NCBI RefSeq assembly: GCF_932274485.2
Contig: NC_065884.2
Coordinates: forward strand, 27,361,540-27,425,539
From: Patella vulgata
Taxonomy: Eukaryota; Mollusca; Gastropoda; Patellidae
Reading direction: 5' to 3'
Length of the DNA: 64,000 bases
The translations under genes were made by a program, and so were the position numbers. Position 1 is the first letter of the stretch; every line of letters begins with the position of its first letter. The notes under the pieces are model-generated. The model worked only from the letters and a program-made list of their open reading frames with translations. It made no database searches and was not told the DNA's origin. Below are positions 1 through 11,384 of the stretch, piece by piece.

Positions 1-208
1 ACTAATACATGGTTCAAATTTATTTCAATAATTCGCTTGCGCGTAGGGGTCTTTAGCAGTGGGAGGAAGCGGGAGGACCCGGAGAAAACCCACTAGGCTG
101 GATAAGCGACCCTACTCCTTGTCATGTACATTCGTGGAATCGAAACAACGCCAGTTGACTGAATGACAGTCCTTATGATACAACGTGCACGCGCTAACCA
201 CCCCCCCC
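1..208 (-). repeat. SINE family A copy, cut by window edge
   Basis: Read on the minus strand this is a tRNA-derived SINE: a head with pol III box A-like and box B-like (GGTTTCGATTCC-type) blocks, then a body with the recurring words for 'TCCTCCCACTGCTAAAGACC' and 'CTACGCGCAAGCGAATTATT'. The same sequence recurs at about ten places in the window, in both directions. The 3' tail is lost beyond position 1, and the tRNA-like head ends in a C-run near 200-210. Confidence 0.85.
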
Positions 209-595
209 CCCATATTCAAATGACCAAAGGTCTGTACAGATTTGGTCAAAATTGCTGATACACCAAATTTCCGCTAAATCGAAGTGGGCACGTTTTACCC
301 CATTGGGTGATTTGACACGGAATGACATGCCAATGTTAAATTTGAAAGTCTACATTAATATTTACTTACTAATTCTGGTTATTTCTCTGTATGTAAGTTC
401 AACGCTTTTGCCATTCTCACTGATCATAATATAGCTATCATCTATTTAAAAATAATTCGTAATATTTACAAACATTTATAACATATTTAGGATTATTCTG
501 CTACATGGGGAAATTCGTAGCGTAAGTAGGCACAATAGATCATTTTGTTTTCAAACAGATCAAGAGTAACTATCCTCTGGGGCATAAGGCGTTCA
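209..595. other. no gene seen
   Basis: AT-rich sequence between the SINE and the last exon of the minus-strand gene. The short open frame at 252-434 has no recognisable domain and is not supported. Confidence 0.6.
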
Positions 596-2923
596 TTAGT
601 GGTTATCGGATTTATCAACCAAAATTAGGAAACAAATCGACAGTGTAAACAAATTAATAGTGGGTAATTGGTTGTAATCTGGAAAGGGGCCTTGAAAAGA
701 TCTCCGGAATGGAAGTTGTAAATTTGAATATATTCTCAAATAGAGTTTGATATGTTTTTCAGTAGCTGTTTTAAATTGTACGAATTTTTTATTTTTTTCA
801 TGCAATTTTCTCATCGTTGTCCGTAAAAGTAATTAGTGTAAAAAATTAACTTACCATAAGGATTTTGTGGTGTAGCATTGTCATCTTGTTCTAATATAAC
901 ATTACCTAGAAATAATTACCTTAAAATTAACTTTCATCTTACAATTCCGTACAAAACTTGTGCTGCATATCTACAATTAGATACGCTTGAGAACAGACAC
1001 GAAGCTAATTGACCGACATTTTAATTCCTACATCGACCATTTTTAGTCGAAAACAAGTATATTGAGAGAATATTGAGAGGTATTTATATCGCTTCCATTG
1101 AATGGAATTGGAAATGTTCATTTTGTCTTTGTGTGTATGAACGATGCAAAAGGATTAGAACTGCATAAGAGAATATAATGCCATTCAGGGTAGAAGTTAA
1201 TTCTCAAAGTATATATTTCTCTGTGTGCAGAATGTTACAATTATTCTACATGAAAATACATGTACATAATATACAACTAATGGTTTATAGTTCCGAGAAA
1301 CAATGACGCTCAGAATGTTGAGCATTTTACGCTCTTTAATGGCTTTGTTTTATTTTACTTTTTAATAATTAAAATGAAATGGGGTTTAACGCCCTAAATT
1401 TTTGCACCGACTGGGCTACTGAAGACGGGCATACGCCATGCAGTGTTATATAAGGGAAATCTTGCACGGGCGGCGACGCTAGGCCTACTTTGATTTCAAG
1501 TTCCAACTGTGAAGTATTCTTTTGCGTGCACCAGATCGAATAAAACTTATCTCATATCAGTTTTTATATCAAATATATCAACATTAGTTTAAAGACTTGT
1601 ATTGATATGGAACAATCCCTTACATGATATTTCTGTAATATACCCATTCCTATATATAATCAAGTGAAACAGGGGTATTGTACTAAACTGTCCTAATGGG
1701 TAAGATAAATAAATTTAACCAGCCAGTATTCTATTAATGGGGATGTTAAAATATTTTAGAACATTATTAGCTTTAAAACCAATATATTGCTTGAAATCAG
1801 AGTGGCTTAAAGTCTTTGAGTATACAATGTACAATAATATTCTTAAAGAAATCTAACATACCATGTGCCATGAAGGACAAAGCTCTAACCATAGCTGAAA
1901 GAAAGGCGACATTATGTTTTATAATATAAAAGAGATGCGGTTTAAAGTCAAACTTTTCCGCGGCGATTGGGCTAATGAAGACGAGCATACACCATGCAGT
2001 GTCCATGAACCGCGGTGGTACTTTCCTGCCGTAATCCCAAATCATCCACTGTAAACTGCGTCTCTCTTGCAGCAATGGACATAAATCTTTACGTGATATT
2101 TCTGACAATACATCCTGTTAATGTGGTCATCAGTTTGAAGTTACTGAACACTTTCTATTGAATTGCTCCTTGTATTCCGGGGCCAGAAATAACATAAATA
2201 ATCTACCGTCCACCAATCGAAACATTTATATTTTACTGCACGGAAATGACGACACAGAAAGCACAATTAATATTTTTTAAACTGTCCACTCGTTTTTCGA
2301 ACTCATCAGAAGGTACCATGGACAACTAGAACACACTCATTGTAGTTATATTTTTACTTGTACATTGTTTGTTTATTGATAAAATATAAATACGTGTATC
2401 TTAATCGGAAAGGGCGGGGCGGGGGGGGGGGGGGGGTAATATAGGTTATGCCTGTTCCCCAATCCTGATTCAGATACAAATCTTAATAAAAATATTCTTT
2501 TTTTTTTTTTGAAAAAATCCCCGAGTTAACCGCTAAATATTTGCACCCACCCGTCGCCACAGATCTGATCAAAAGAACAGTGAAAAAATAAAAAAAATAC
2601 ACAAACAATCTTAGAAGTACATCGAGGCCTACATGCCATCAAATATACCAAATTAGTCCATTGATTGTTTTTTATTTTGGTTTTGGTTTGTTTTTTTTTG
2701 GGGTGGGGGGGGTTGCTTTAAACTTACCTTTTGAATATGAACTTGGATAACTTTGTTTACCAATCAGCCCCCCAGGTTTGTCAATTTTGAAAGAAGATTT
2801 AGCTCGTATGTTGTTCTGTTTTCCCCATGAATTATCAACAACATTCATTGATCTGGCACCGATGTCTAACTGTGCCTGGACAGAAGCCACCAAAACTAAG
2901 CAACGCAGAACGAAATGGTCCAT
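596..2923 (-). CDS. small secreted protein, three coding exons (model)
   Basis: Coding exons on the minus strand: 2923-2728, 905-855 and 678-596, about 109 residues. The first coding exon starts ATG GAC CAT, opening with MDHFVLRCLVLVASVQAQ, a signal peptide with likely cleavage near residue 18. It then has a basic Ser/Lys/Gly-rich stretch ending SYPSSYSKG and a consensus GTAAGT donor. The 51-base exon at 905-855 has acceptor TTTCTAG and donor GTAAGT and encodes GNVILEQDDNATPQNPY. The last exon begins after a CCTTTCCAG acceptor and encodes DYNQLPTINLF and a hydrophobic end. Both introns are phase 1, as in the neighbouring secreted genes. A 5' non-coding exon appears to end at 3294 (AAG|GTAAGA), with the ATG exon's acceptor at 2928. 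The 1.8-kb intron holds a SINE and a LINE scrap. The last exon is the weakest part: its hydrophobic stretch is unlike the rest, and exons may be missing. No family is recognised. Confidence 0.55.
1373..1532 (-). repeat. SINE family B copy, partial
   Basis: Starts with the reverse of the shared tail (AATGAAATGGGGTTTAACG) and continues through the family B body, including the 'GGGCATACGCCATGCAGTG' block and the 'TTTTACGTGCACGCCAATG'-like block. The tRNA-like head is missing. A diverged piece of the same family is visible at about 1940-2010. Confidence 0.8.
2062..2430 (+). mobile_element. LINE fragment, C-terminal zinc-knuckle region
   Basis: The plus strand encodes a CxCGHxxE..EHFLLNCxLY pattern around 2118-2190, the Cys/His motif that follows reverse transcriptase and RNase H regions in many mollusc non-LTR elements. 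An in-frame stop lies within it, so this is a dead 3' fragment. It lies in the intron of the minus-strand secreted gene. Confidence 0.6.
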
Positions 2924-3293
2924 GATAACTGAAATAAAATAAGCTCGTAAATATACATGTTGTTTTTCACTGATTTTTTCAATTGCCAATTTAAACGCAG
3001 AACACTTTCCAAAACGTATTTACCGCCATTTAGGCCCTTCTCGTCCCCCCGCGTCAATCCCCCGCCCACCCTTCCACTTCCACTTATGTCCGATAAAAAA
3101 ATGAAACCATATTTATTTGAAATGAAACACTGATAGACATCTTCATCACCACGTCTTTTCTATCCCCCCCCCCCAAAAAAACCCCCAAAAAACATCCCGA
3201 TTTTACCCCAAATCTGTAAAGTAAAAATAACGTTGCAATTTCCAAAAGAATACCCCATGTAATATATTTGAATATAATTCAAGTAATTCTTAC

Positions 3294-3345
3294 CTTATTA
3301 TTTGAAACTCCTATCACTGAGGCAACCAATTTGGATAATGTTTCG
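3294..3345 (-). other. probable 5' non-coding exon of the 596-2923 gene
   Basis: On the minus strand a clean donor (AATAAG|GTAAGAATT) ends at 3294, about 370 bases upstream of the acceptor at 2928 that precedes the ATG. This matches the short non-coding first exons of the other secreted genes here. The 5' end is a guess; a weak TATA-like ACAATAAAAC lies near 3372. Confidence 0.5.
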
Positions 3346-3840
3346 ACAACTTCACGTTGGTAGTTTTATTGTATGTGTTGCTTGTTAAAAAGAACAACAC
3401 CCACTCGATAATTGATTGGGTAATTATGATCGTTAAGTGCCTGTAATTATTGTTTTGCCCAAAGCGTCATACAGCAATGGTAAAAATAAAGGCATTTCTA
3501 CGGAATTTCTTGTCTTTATCATCACGTTGTTTTCTAATCTACGAAATAGACATTCCTATCAATCAACGATTTTATTACATTTTAATGCGGTATGTATGTC
3601 TTCTCTAAATAGCATAATATATTAATGATTGATTTCTGACTTGCCTATCTTTATATTTTTATGCTAAGAATGTTGCTATATATCCGAAACTGGATTTTTT
3701 TAAGGATGGGTATATCTCATTATTGAAGCCTGTTACTACACACGTCCACATCAATCAGAAAGCGTTTAAATTGTAAGATTGTGCACAATGTAAAACAAAA
3801 ACGTGGTAATGCTTCTGGGATGACGGTTACACCCACCACC

Positions 3841-3884
3841 CGCCACACACACACCCACACACACACCCGCACACACACACACGT
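3841..3884 (+). repeat. (CA)n microsatellite
   Basis: CA-rich tract with C-rich interruptions. The rest of 3346-3924 shows no gene. Confidence 0.9.
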
Positions 3885-3924
3885 ACGGGGTTTTATTGGG
3901 TAAAATTATCTTAATATCTATTTC

Positions 3925-5250
3925 CTATAGCATTTGTCCGTAAACCGCCTCTGGCATTTCAGGATTAGTAAACTGTACGGACCTTTGTAGCATGTTGGGT
4001 TGCCCTGAAGAAGAATGACCTGAAAAGATACAAAAGTATTATATGGGACAATTCTCCCTAATCCCCGAGTATTTAGTGAACAATTTTATCATGATATATA
4101 TTGATTTCTCCAGAACCCCTTTCTTCCATTGGAATCTTTAACCGAACGGTTTAGAATAACTTGGTGAAAGTTTGTTTTCATAGTTCAAAAACTTCTAGTA
4201 AAGTAAAAATTGCCAGTACTGTAGTTTAACTTATCTTCCTCTTCATAACATTTTAACATTTAGATATGACCATAGCTATTCAGTTTAAAAAGGAATTGCC
4301 TGGCGTGTTTCTGGCTTCAAATGTTACGAAAATTATTATTTAGAACGCGACAGACCTACTAGCGACGCTGTCAGCCATCTGATATTTAAGTTATTGGGTG
4401 GATTAGACAGTGTCCATCATAATCTGCACACTAATAAGGTGGAGATCAGTATAAAGTAATTCGGCTGAAATATTTGATATATTTATTATTCACTACATAT
4501 TTTTGAATTATTATAGCACTAGTAGGATGCCCGGCCTTCATATATCATGGCCTAAAACATTTATGGGGTCATGCTGGTTATTTTGAAACCTCATTTGTTG
4601 GGGTGGATTGCGGTGACGAAGCGTGATGGGTGAACATACGTACATACATACACACAGACACTACCTGGTGCTTTAACGTCTGCTTCTACAGAAGTGATAT
4701 CGCAGACATCCTTGATTTTGTTTATATAGATGAACAGAGGCCCGCCCTTGGTCTACATCTTTCACAGAGTATCTTTAATTAAGCTTAAACATACAGAGGC
4801 GTTTCCATATTCGTTTTCGTGCTATAGAACAACAATACGCACATTATGTTCATGGGATATAGAAATAAGAAAATTAACTAAAACCCTAATATAGATAATC
4901 ATTAAATTTTATTACATTACAAGCTGATCATTAAAATTAAATACATATCCCCCTATTCTGGAAGCAGTTTTATATAAGCATTAAGTTGATTGTTACTGTA
5001 TCCAATTAATTATTCATATTATTCCCTTCATGGTTGTATGTAAGAATTCTGAATAAATACTTTTTAAAATCAAATAAGGAAATATATTTACTTCTTAGGG
5101 ACACTCTGGTTATGCTGCGGTTTCCTAAATTAATAATGTAGATTAAATATTATAAACACAAAAACATCCAAAATTAGAGTTGAACATTTATAGTGAACTT
5201 TGAGCTATTAAAGGTTGTGTATGTGTATCATATCTGAAAATATAATGATA
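3925..5250 (-). pseudogene. truncated inverted paralogue of the 8270-10118 secreted gene
   Basis: Read on the minus strand, 4004-3925 matches the start of exon 2 of the 8270-10118 gene: acceptor, then GQPNMLQRSVQFTNPEMPEA against GQPSMLQSSVQFINPEMPEG. It closes at a TAG after about 26 codons, and the IGALPLNG repeat region is absent. The similarity continues upstream through the intron to about 5250, including the 'TCTACATTATTA' block at about 5140 and the block reading into GTTCACTAAATAC at about 4085. The signal-peptide exon was not found; a mariner (about 5255-6390) sits where the homology stops. This is a duplicated gene copy in opposite orientation that has decayed or been shortened. It could still be expressed as a short peptide if a first exon exists upstream. 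Confidence 0.75.
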
Positions 5251-5254
5251 TTAA

Positions 5255-6390
5255 AGGGGCTTGAACGAGCGCGGACTAAAACGTTCTAAGCCTATCTGTA
5301 CAAGACCTGTATAAAGACACCGGTTTCCATATATTTTTCTACATAGTCCCCCATCGAAGTGTACACACTTTTGCCAAGGATGATGCAAGGCCTGGATGTC
5401 ACCCTAAATAAGTGGCAGACAATGAGTTCGAAACCACAATCATGGATCGCTGACATGGCAATCACCCATTTGTGAACAGGAGCATTGTCTTGATTGAACA
5501 GGACGCCCGTAGTGAACATTCGCAGTAGGTCAGCATATTAATATCTTCCATTGATAGTCTAGCCATTTGTAAGATAGTCAATCAGCAGAATACCCCTGGA
5601 ATCCCAACAGACTGAAGCCATCACCTTTCCAGCAGAAGGGACCGACTTGGCTTTTTTGGGGGGACTGGCGACTCGGGTTGTTTCAATTAATTCTTTTACG
5701 ACATTTGTTACCACTGTTCATCAGGTGCATTATCCATATGGACAGTCCATTTGCTGATTAGCCTATTTTACCGAGGTTTGGATGCAGCTATGGCGCCTGA
5801 AAGGGTAAGCCTACTCTTCCGGACATATATTTTGTACATGGTGAACAATCCATTTGCTGATTACATTATTTTACCGATACCGTTTTGGGGACTTTGAATT
5901 TTGTCGAATGGTTTGGATTGTTCGTACTTGGTTTTATTTTATTAGACTGATTTTTGGATTCTGCTTGAAAGTGATAAATCCAGGGCTCATCTATGGTAAC
6001 ATATCGGGCCAAAACATTATCAGGATTTCTTTCAAAACGGCTCAGATTGTCACCGGAGGTCAGGAAACTGACCTGTTTTACATCCACAATCAAGAGCTTT
6101 GGCACCCACCCATTTTGAAGAAACTTTTGTCATTGCTAACTCGTTGGCGATAATGTGTTCAACCCTCTAATGAGAGATCTCCACAACACAGGCAATATTT
6201 CGAGAGGTCAATAGTCGATCAGTCATCACCGCAAATGAAGCATCGTTACTTTAATATTCCACGTTAGCCAAAAATGACCTGGTTGTGTTGACTTGGCGTG
6301 CGTTAAATCTGTTAAAAATTCGAACAAAATTCGCGCTTTCGAAATTTAATACAACATGGAAGGAATTTATACATAGTCACTGAACATTAA
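5255..6390 (-). mobile_element. mariner-type DNA transposon, decayed
   Basis: Minus-strand frames carry mariner transposase signatures: ISHxRVEHIIANELAM and LTSGDNLSRFERNPDNVLAR upstream, the first catalytic Asp in TIDEPWIYHF (about 6020), the second in LFNQDNAPVHK (about 5490), and a C-terminal YVEKYMETGVFIQ close to 5310. The coding region is split between frames and the third acidic block is not recognisable, so the copy is dead. Terminal repeats could not be drawn with confidence. It interrupts the inverted paralogue of the secreted gene. Confidence 0.85.
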
Positions 6391-6524
6391 GTCTATAATA
6401 AAATAGTGAGGTTTTACAGACGAAACAAAATATACTTAATTAATTTCACAATTGAGAAAAATATTATTTTTAAAACAATAGTTATATAAACTTGTGTTAA
6501 TGGCACAAGACAGATCCTAAATGG

Positions 6525-7700
6525 AATGAAATGTGGTTTAACGTCCTACATTTCTGCACCGACTGGCCTAGTAAGTAAGTAAGTAAGTAGTAACTATTTT
6601 ATGGCTGAAAGTTACATAACTTATAGCAAATACGTATGAATTGTAAAGGTTTTAATGATACAAATAGCACAAACGAAGTTAGAAAAGTATTTACAATGCT
6701 AGGGAAGAATATTGAATAAACTGACGTTTAATAAATGATAAATGTATATATTTTGCTAATGAGTTTAAAATAACTGGTGATGTAGAAGACATTAATATCT
6801 ACAAATGTTTGGAGTGAAGGGTGATTTCTATAATAAAAATGGTATTCATCTTCAACGTTATTTGAATTACATAAATTACAAATTCTATCATCTCTGGTAA
6901 TTTTGTCGTATCTTCCCGTTTCGTTTAGCAAGTTATGTGATACACATCTAAATTTGGATAGAGATACACAGTAATTATGATTTAAGATATTTGATAAAAT
7001 TAATATTCTTTTTGTGATAAGGCCATGGCGAAAAGGTTATAATAATTAAGTTTTGAATATTTCGACCGATCTTCATTTCATTCCTGTAAATACTGATCGT
7101 TTATTCTAAGCTTAAGTTCGTCATATTACTCATATACAGGTAAAACAACGTATTGATCACCGAAAACTAAGGCGAATCTAAGAGATTCCAATAAACATTT
7201 TATATTATACCCTCAATTAAAGCCTTTTTTATTCGTCATGGACACATCGTGAAGAATAGTATTGTACACCTGATAAAATAAGACAAGTTTGAAATAATGT
7301 GTATCCAATATTTAATTATATAAGTTGAAGGCGTGTAATTCGAAGCCTTACTCTGCCAAGATCACCATAGACTGTTGGTGTTGGGGCGGATCTTTTTACA
7401 CATAGGGATCTTTTGCAAAATTTTAGATGCAATCGTTCGATGTCTGGCGATTTATCGAAGCCCCATACAAGACATGCGTAAGATAAAATAGAACCAACTA
7501 GGTATCGAATAAAAAACATTGTTGTTTAACATTGAGGTGTACATTTTCAAAATCGGCTGACGCCATGCAGTGTACAGTGTATGTGTGTGTGTGTGTGTGT
7601 GGGGGGGGGGGGGCTTTGAATCAGCCGCTACGATCTACTATTATTTCGAATTTCAGCTGTCAATGCTTCTTTTACGTGCATGCCAATGTATACAAATAAT
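6525..7700 (-). repeat. SINE family B copy split by a LINE
   Basis: 6525-6571 carries the 3' tail and first body block of SINE B ('TTTAACGTCCTACATTTCTG'), stopping in 'GACTGGCCTAG'. The body resumes at about 7548 with 'CTGACGCCATGCAGTG' and runs to the 'TTTTACGTGCATGCCAATG' block near 7690. The intervening bases are a LINE fragment. A GT/G-run lies at 7577-7612. Confidence 0.75.
6572..7547 (-). mobile_element. 5'-truncated LINE inserted in a SINE
   Basis: Minus-strand frames encode the C-terminal part of a mollusc-type non-LTR element: SYACLVWGFDKSPDIERLHL then KFCKRSLCVKRSAPTPTVYG (about 7400), and the Cys motif ICNLCNSNNVEDEYHF (about 6850). The same layout occurs in the LINE at 60890-62322. 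It ends in a (TACT)n-like tail at 6571-6595. The frame is interrupted, so it is inactive. Confidence 0.8.
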
Positions 7701-8160
7701 TGTGCGAATATAGGAACATACAACCTAGATTTGTGTTAGCCTACATATAATCATCAATTGATGATGTTATTTTGTATCAAAACTAAATCATGACTTTAAT
7801 CATTCCATAGCATTTAATACATATGAAGTTTACAATTAATATCCACATAAATTGTATTAATTCTCTGACCCGTCCTTAACCTACAATATACCCTCATCCC
7901 CTGTACCATAAATTATGTTTGTATCAGACATATAGTACCAATCATTTTAAATATCTGTGCAAAATTTCCTGACACCTACTTCAATGAATACAATAGACAC
8001 TGGTCATGATGACCTTTATTATCTAACCTTTGGGTGGAAGTTTCTTACATAAAACGGTATGCCCGTCGACAAAGTGATTAACTACTTATGTTGTCCATAT
8101 CCGATGTCACAAGTTACATAATAATAATTATTGTCTTGTCTTTGAATGCATAACAATGAA
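7701..8160. other. upstream region of the 8270 gene; no other gene seen
   Basis: AT-rich sequence with no recognisable repeat or reading frame. It probably holds upstream control sequence for the gene whose TATA box is at 8165. Confidence 0.5.
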
Positions 8161-8164
8161 GCCT

Positions 8165-8172
8165 TATATAAA
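8165..8172 (+). promoter_or_regulatory. TATA box
   Basis: TATATAAA about 105 bases before the ATG at 8270. Transcription would start near 8195, giving a UTR of about 75 bases with no obvious intron. Confidence 0.75.
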
Positions 8173-8269
8173 GCCAGAACTCAGCAACTATCAACATATT
8201 TCTAGTAAGCTTAGCAAAGTGTGAATCAAACACAGAACTTGTTATCTAAATTCATTGAAGTAATTCGAA

Positions 8270-10118
8270 ATGATAGGATCAACAAAGCTCGTATCAGCAG
8301 TGGTTTTGGCCATCTTCTTTTGTGGAATTGCAAATGCTCAAGGTATAATATTTTTCTTATCAAATGATAAATGTAATGGGGTTTAACGTCCTACAATTCT
8401 GCACCGTACCATACAGTGTCCTATGAGGAAATCGACACTACGGCCTACTCATATTCCGAATTCCGACTGTCAAGGGTTTTGTTACGTACACGCCAACGTG
8501 TAAACGGGATATCGGGTTTTCGTACCACTCAAACGACTAGGCACTTTCCTTGCCGGGATCTCGGTCCTACACCACTGACAATGGGGAACCATGCTACAAA
8601 TTCACGGGGAAATTTTCGGCCAACACTGTGATCGAACACGGGATCTCCTGGTTAGTGAGTCAACGCCATACTTACTGAATAATAATGGCTCCATTTAAGA
8701 TATATTGACCGAAGATATATCAATAACTATTTATGCATTATAATTTCAGACCCTTTAAGAGCATTATATTTCAAACATATATACTATTTAATAGCTCATA
8801 ATTAACTGTCAATGTTCAACTCGAATTTTGGGATGTTTTTGCATTTATAATAATTAATCTACATTATTATTTTAGGAAACCACAGAGTGCCGCTAAGAAG
8901 TAAATATAATTTTCTTATTTATATAGCTCATGAGTGAAACAATATGTGCATATTGTCGTTCTGCAGAACGAAACTCTGTGAGAATGTGGAAACGCCTCTC
9001 TATGTTGCCTCATGTTTTATACACATGCTTAGTTAAATATACTTTATGAAAGATGTAGAGCAAGGACTGGCCGTTCTTGCTATAATAACTCAAAAATATA
9101 TAGTGAAAAATGACTAAATTGAACTTTTCAATCACATTACTTTATTCTAATTGAGATTATGAGTGTTTAGAATAGCCGTTTGTCAAATTTCATTGTCATC
9201 ATAATGAAGTCTCGTCTATGGCAGTCTATTAGTGTGTACAAAAAATATGATGGGGCATTATCTAACCGACTGAATATCTAAGATATCAGAAAGTTGACAG
9301 CTTGCTAATGGGTCTGTCACGTGGATAAATGTCTAAATAATAATTTGCAGAAACATTTGAAGCCAGAAACACGCCAGGCAACAGGCAAGTTCAGCGCTCG
9401 CATTATTCCTCTTTAGGCAGAATTGCTATGGCCATATCTTAATGTTATGAAGAGGACGTTTCTGAACAACGAAAGTAAACTTTCGCCAAGTTGATCTAAA
9501 TCGCTCGGTCAAAGACTCCAACGGAGAAAACGGGTTTTGGAGAAATCAATATATAATGATAAAATTGTTCACTAAATACCCGGGAATTTTAAAAGCATTA
9601 TCTTTTCACGTTATTCTTTTTCAGGACAACCCAGCATGCTACAGAGTTCCGTACAATTTATTAATCCTGAAATGCCAGAGGGGGTTTACGCACAAGTTCT
9701 GTCGGCCAACACTGGCTTTGGTGGCGTTACTCCTGTCAGAAGATTCAACAGTGCCCCCGGTACAGTTATTCTTGCAAACGGCGAACTTCCCAATGCTCCT
9801 GATCAACAATTTATTACAAGCAATGGAAGGATATTTACAATGGAAGCCCCTGACGTCCCAACGTTTGGCTCAGCATTTGGTTCTTTTGTCTCGCCATTCA
9901 GCGAAATTGGTGCCTTGCCATTAAACGGAATTGGTGCCTTGCCATTAAACGGATTAAACGGAATTGGTGCCTTGCCATTAAACGGAATTGGTGCCTTGCC
10001 ATTAAACAGAATTGTTGCCTCGCCATTAAATGGTTTAAACAGAAACGTCGTGACGACTAGAAATGGTCCTGTCATAATTGATTCCGCGGATTTGGGTCAT
10101 AATCTCCGTCGCTATTAA
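8270..10118 (+). CDS. secreted protein with IGALPLNG tandem repeats
   Basis: Two coding exons, 8270-8342 and 9625-10118, give 188 residues. Exon 1 encodes MIGSTKLVSAVVLAIFFCG and IANAQ, a classic signal peptide with cleavage expected after Ala-23 or so. It ends in phase 1 at a GTATAA donor. Exon 2 follows a TTCTTTTTCAG acceptor and opens with GQPSMLQSSVQFINPEMPEG. Residues about 28-110 are a hydrophilic, Pro/Asn/Gly-rich region. Then come four IGALPLNG units (24-base direct repeats, some joined by LNG), a diverged IVASPLNG unit, and the tail NVVTTRNGPVIIDSADL ending LRRY. There is no cysteine after the signal. TATA box at 8165 and AATAAA at 10379 bracket the gene. The 1.28-kb intron holds a SINE B and a dispersed repeat shared with 34.7 and 36.7 kb. 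A decayed inverted copy lies at 3.9-5.25 kb. No known family; a structural, matrix or mucus role is only an inference. Confidence 0.85.
8378..8690 (-). repeat. SINE family B copy in the intron
   Basis: Tail at 8378 (AATGGGGTTTAACGTCCTAC), body blocks in reverse order, and tRNA-like head reaching about 8670. Oriented opposite to the host gene. Confidence 0.85.
9045..9415 (+). repeat. dispersed 'CTTGCTATAAT' repeat, copy 1
   Basis: About 370 bases from 'GATGTAGAGCAAGGACTGGC' through TTCTTGCTATAATA to TCAGCGCTCGCAT. It shares the same ordered blocks with 34658-35035 and 36705-37040, and inverted with about 4330-4760. No coding potential. Origin unknown. Confidence 0.6.
9903..10044 (+). repeat. 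coding minisatellite, 24-base unit
   Basis: Four near-identical 24-base units plus one diverged unit encode IGALPLNG. Two spots carry a 9-base partial unit that inserts LNG. All length changes keep the frame. Confidence 0.9.
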
Positions 10119-10378
10119 ATTATTTTTCCAGGAAAAAGCCACATAAATAATAAAATAAATTATGATATTTGCCAAGGTTTAAAATGTTCAGCTATTGTGA
10201 ATGTATGTAAATACCATAAGCAATTATACTCTCGGTGAATAGAATACTTAATGCATCATTGCCTTTTATAAATATAATGTTGTAGTATATCTCTTATTTT
10301 CTTTAAGTACAGTGTATTGTTTTTTAAATAGATATTTATATTTTGTTAGAACCATAATATTTTCTATTTTTGTAGTCA

Positions 10379-10384
10379 ATAAAA
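10379..10384 (+). terminator. polyadenylation signal
   Basis: AATAAA about 260 bases after the stop codon at 10118. This is the nearest canonical signal. Confidence 0.65.
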
Positions 10385-10780
10385 GAATTAATAAAATATT
10401 TTAATAAGCTTAAAATTATTTTTTTGTCTATTTAAGGATAAGTGGCAATATATTGTCGTTCACAACAAAAGTCATACTAAGGAGGTTTTCTAAAATATAA
10501 TGAAACAAACAGCACATCGTAAATTGTTTGCTATGTGAGCGTCAAAAAAATAAGTCATGTAGTATTGGGTGCTCTAGTACTAAAGGACTTTGCCCAGTGC
10601 AGGACACTCTTCACTGCTATTTGGGGTGTCCACATAGCAAACAGTTGGAGTGCTATAATTGGTCGATTGTAACGCTAATATTGTGGTATTTATTTTATAC
10701 ATAAGTATACTATTCATGTAGTAACACATGCAATGCAAAATGTACAATTGTTACTGGCAAAAGTTTTTTGCACGGTGATT
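10385..10780. other. no gene seen
   Basis: AT-rich intergenic sequence. No repeat family recognised. Confidence 0.5.
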
Positions 10781-10782
10781 GG

Positions 10783-11028
10783 GTTTAACGTCCACTCGAC
10801 ACAAACTAGTTCATTTCAGGCCTAACCTATTGTTAAATCTTTTTTTCAATAATTCGCTTCCGTGTAGATGTCTTTAGCAGTGGAAGAAAACCGCACGACC
10901 CGGAAAACCCCACGAGATTGAACAGGCGACTCTACTCCTTTTCACGTGCGATTGGGGAATCGAAACCATAACACTTGATTCAATGACAGACCTTATGATC
11001 TAAAGCGCACGCTTTAGACCACTCAAAC
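10783..11028 (-). repeat. SINE family A copy
   Basis: Full-length layout on the minus strand: tail at 10783 (GTTTAACGTCCACTCGAC), body, then tRNA-like head ending about 11020. Diverged by about one base in eight from the cleaner copies by eye. Confidence 0.85.
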
Positions 11029-11384
11029 TCCCCCCACTCCGAACAAAATTATGAAGAAATAATGATTGTCTTTCCCTCTCAGTATGTATTTTAAATTCCT
11101 TTACTTCAAACCGCAAATCACCTACCAAATACATTACCTTTACTGGCATTAACGGGTTTATCTTGATTGACTGTACTTGGTCTATAATTCATTCATGGTT
11201 ATGAAAGCTTAAATTAATGATCGATCCTCTAATACAAGTTTTCACATGGAGTAAGTTGTCATTCAAGAATATAAATTCGTCCAAGTAGTCATTCTGCAAT
11301 ATAAATTCGTCCAAATGCGTCACTAAATGACCAAATTCTTTAGGCATGAACTTTGATGTGACATTTTTGTTTCGCAAAACACGA

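Noticed and set aside
9556-10075. Overlapping frames at 9556-9924 (+) and 9803-10075 (-)
   Set aside because: Shadows of exon 2 of the secreted gene. The minus frame only looks ordered because the 24-base repeat is open on both strands.
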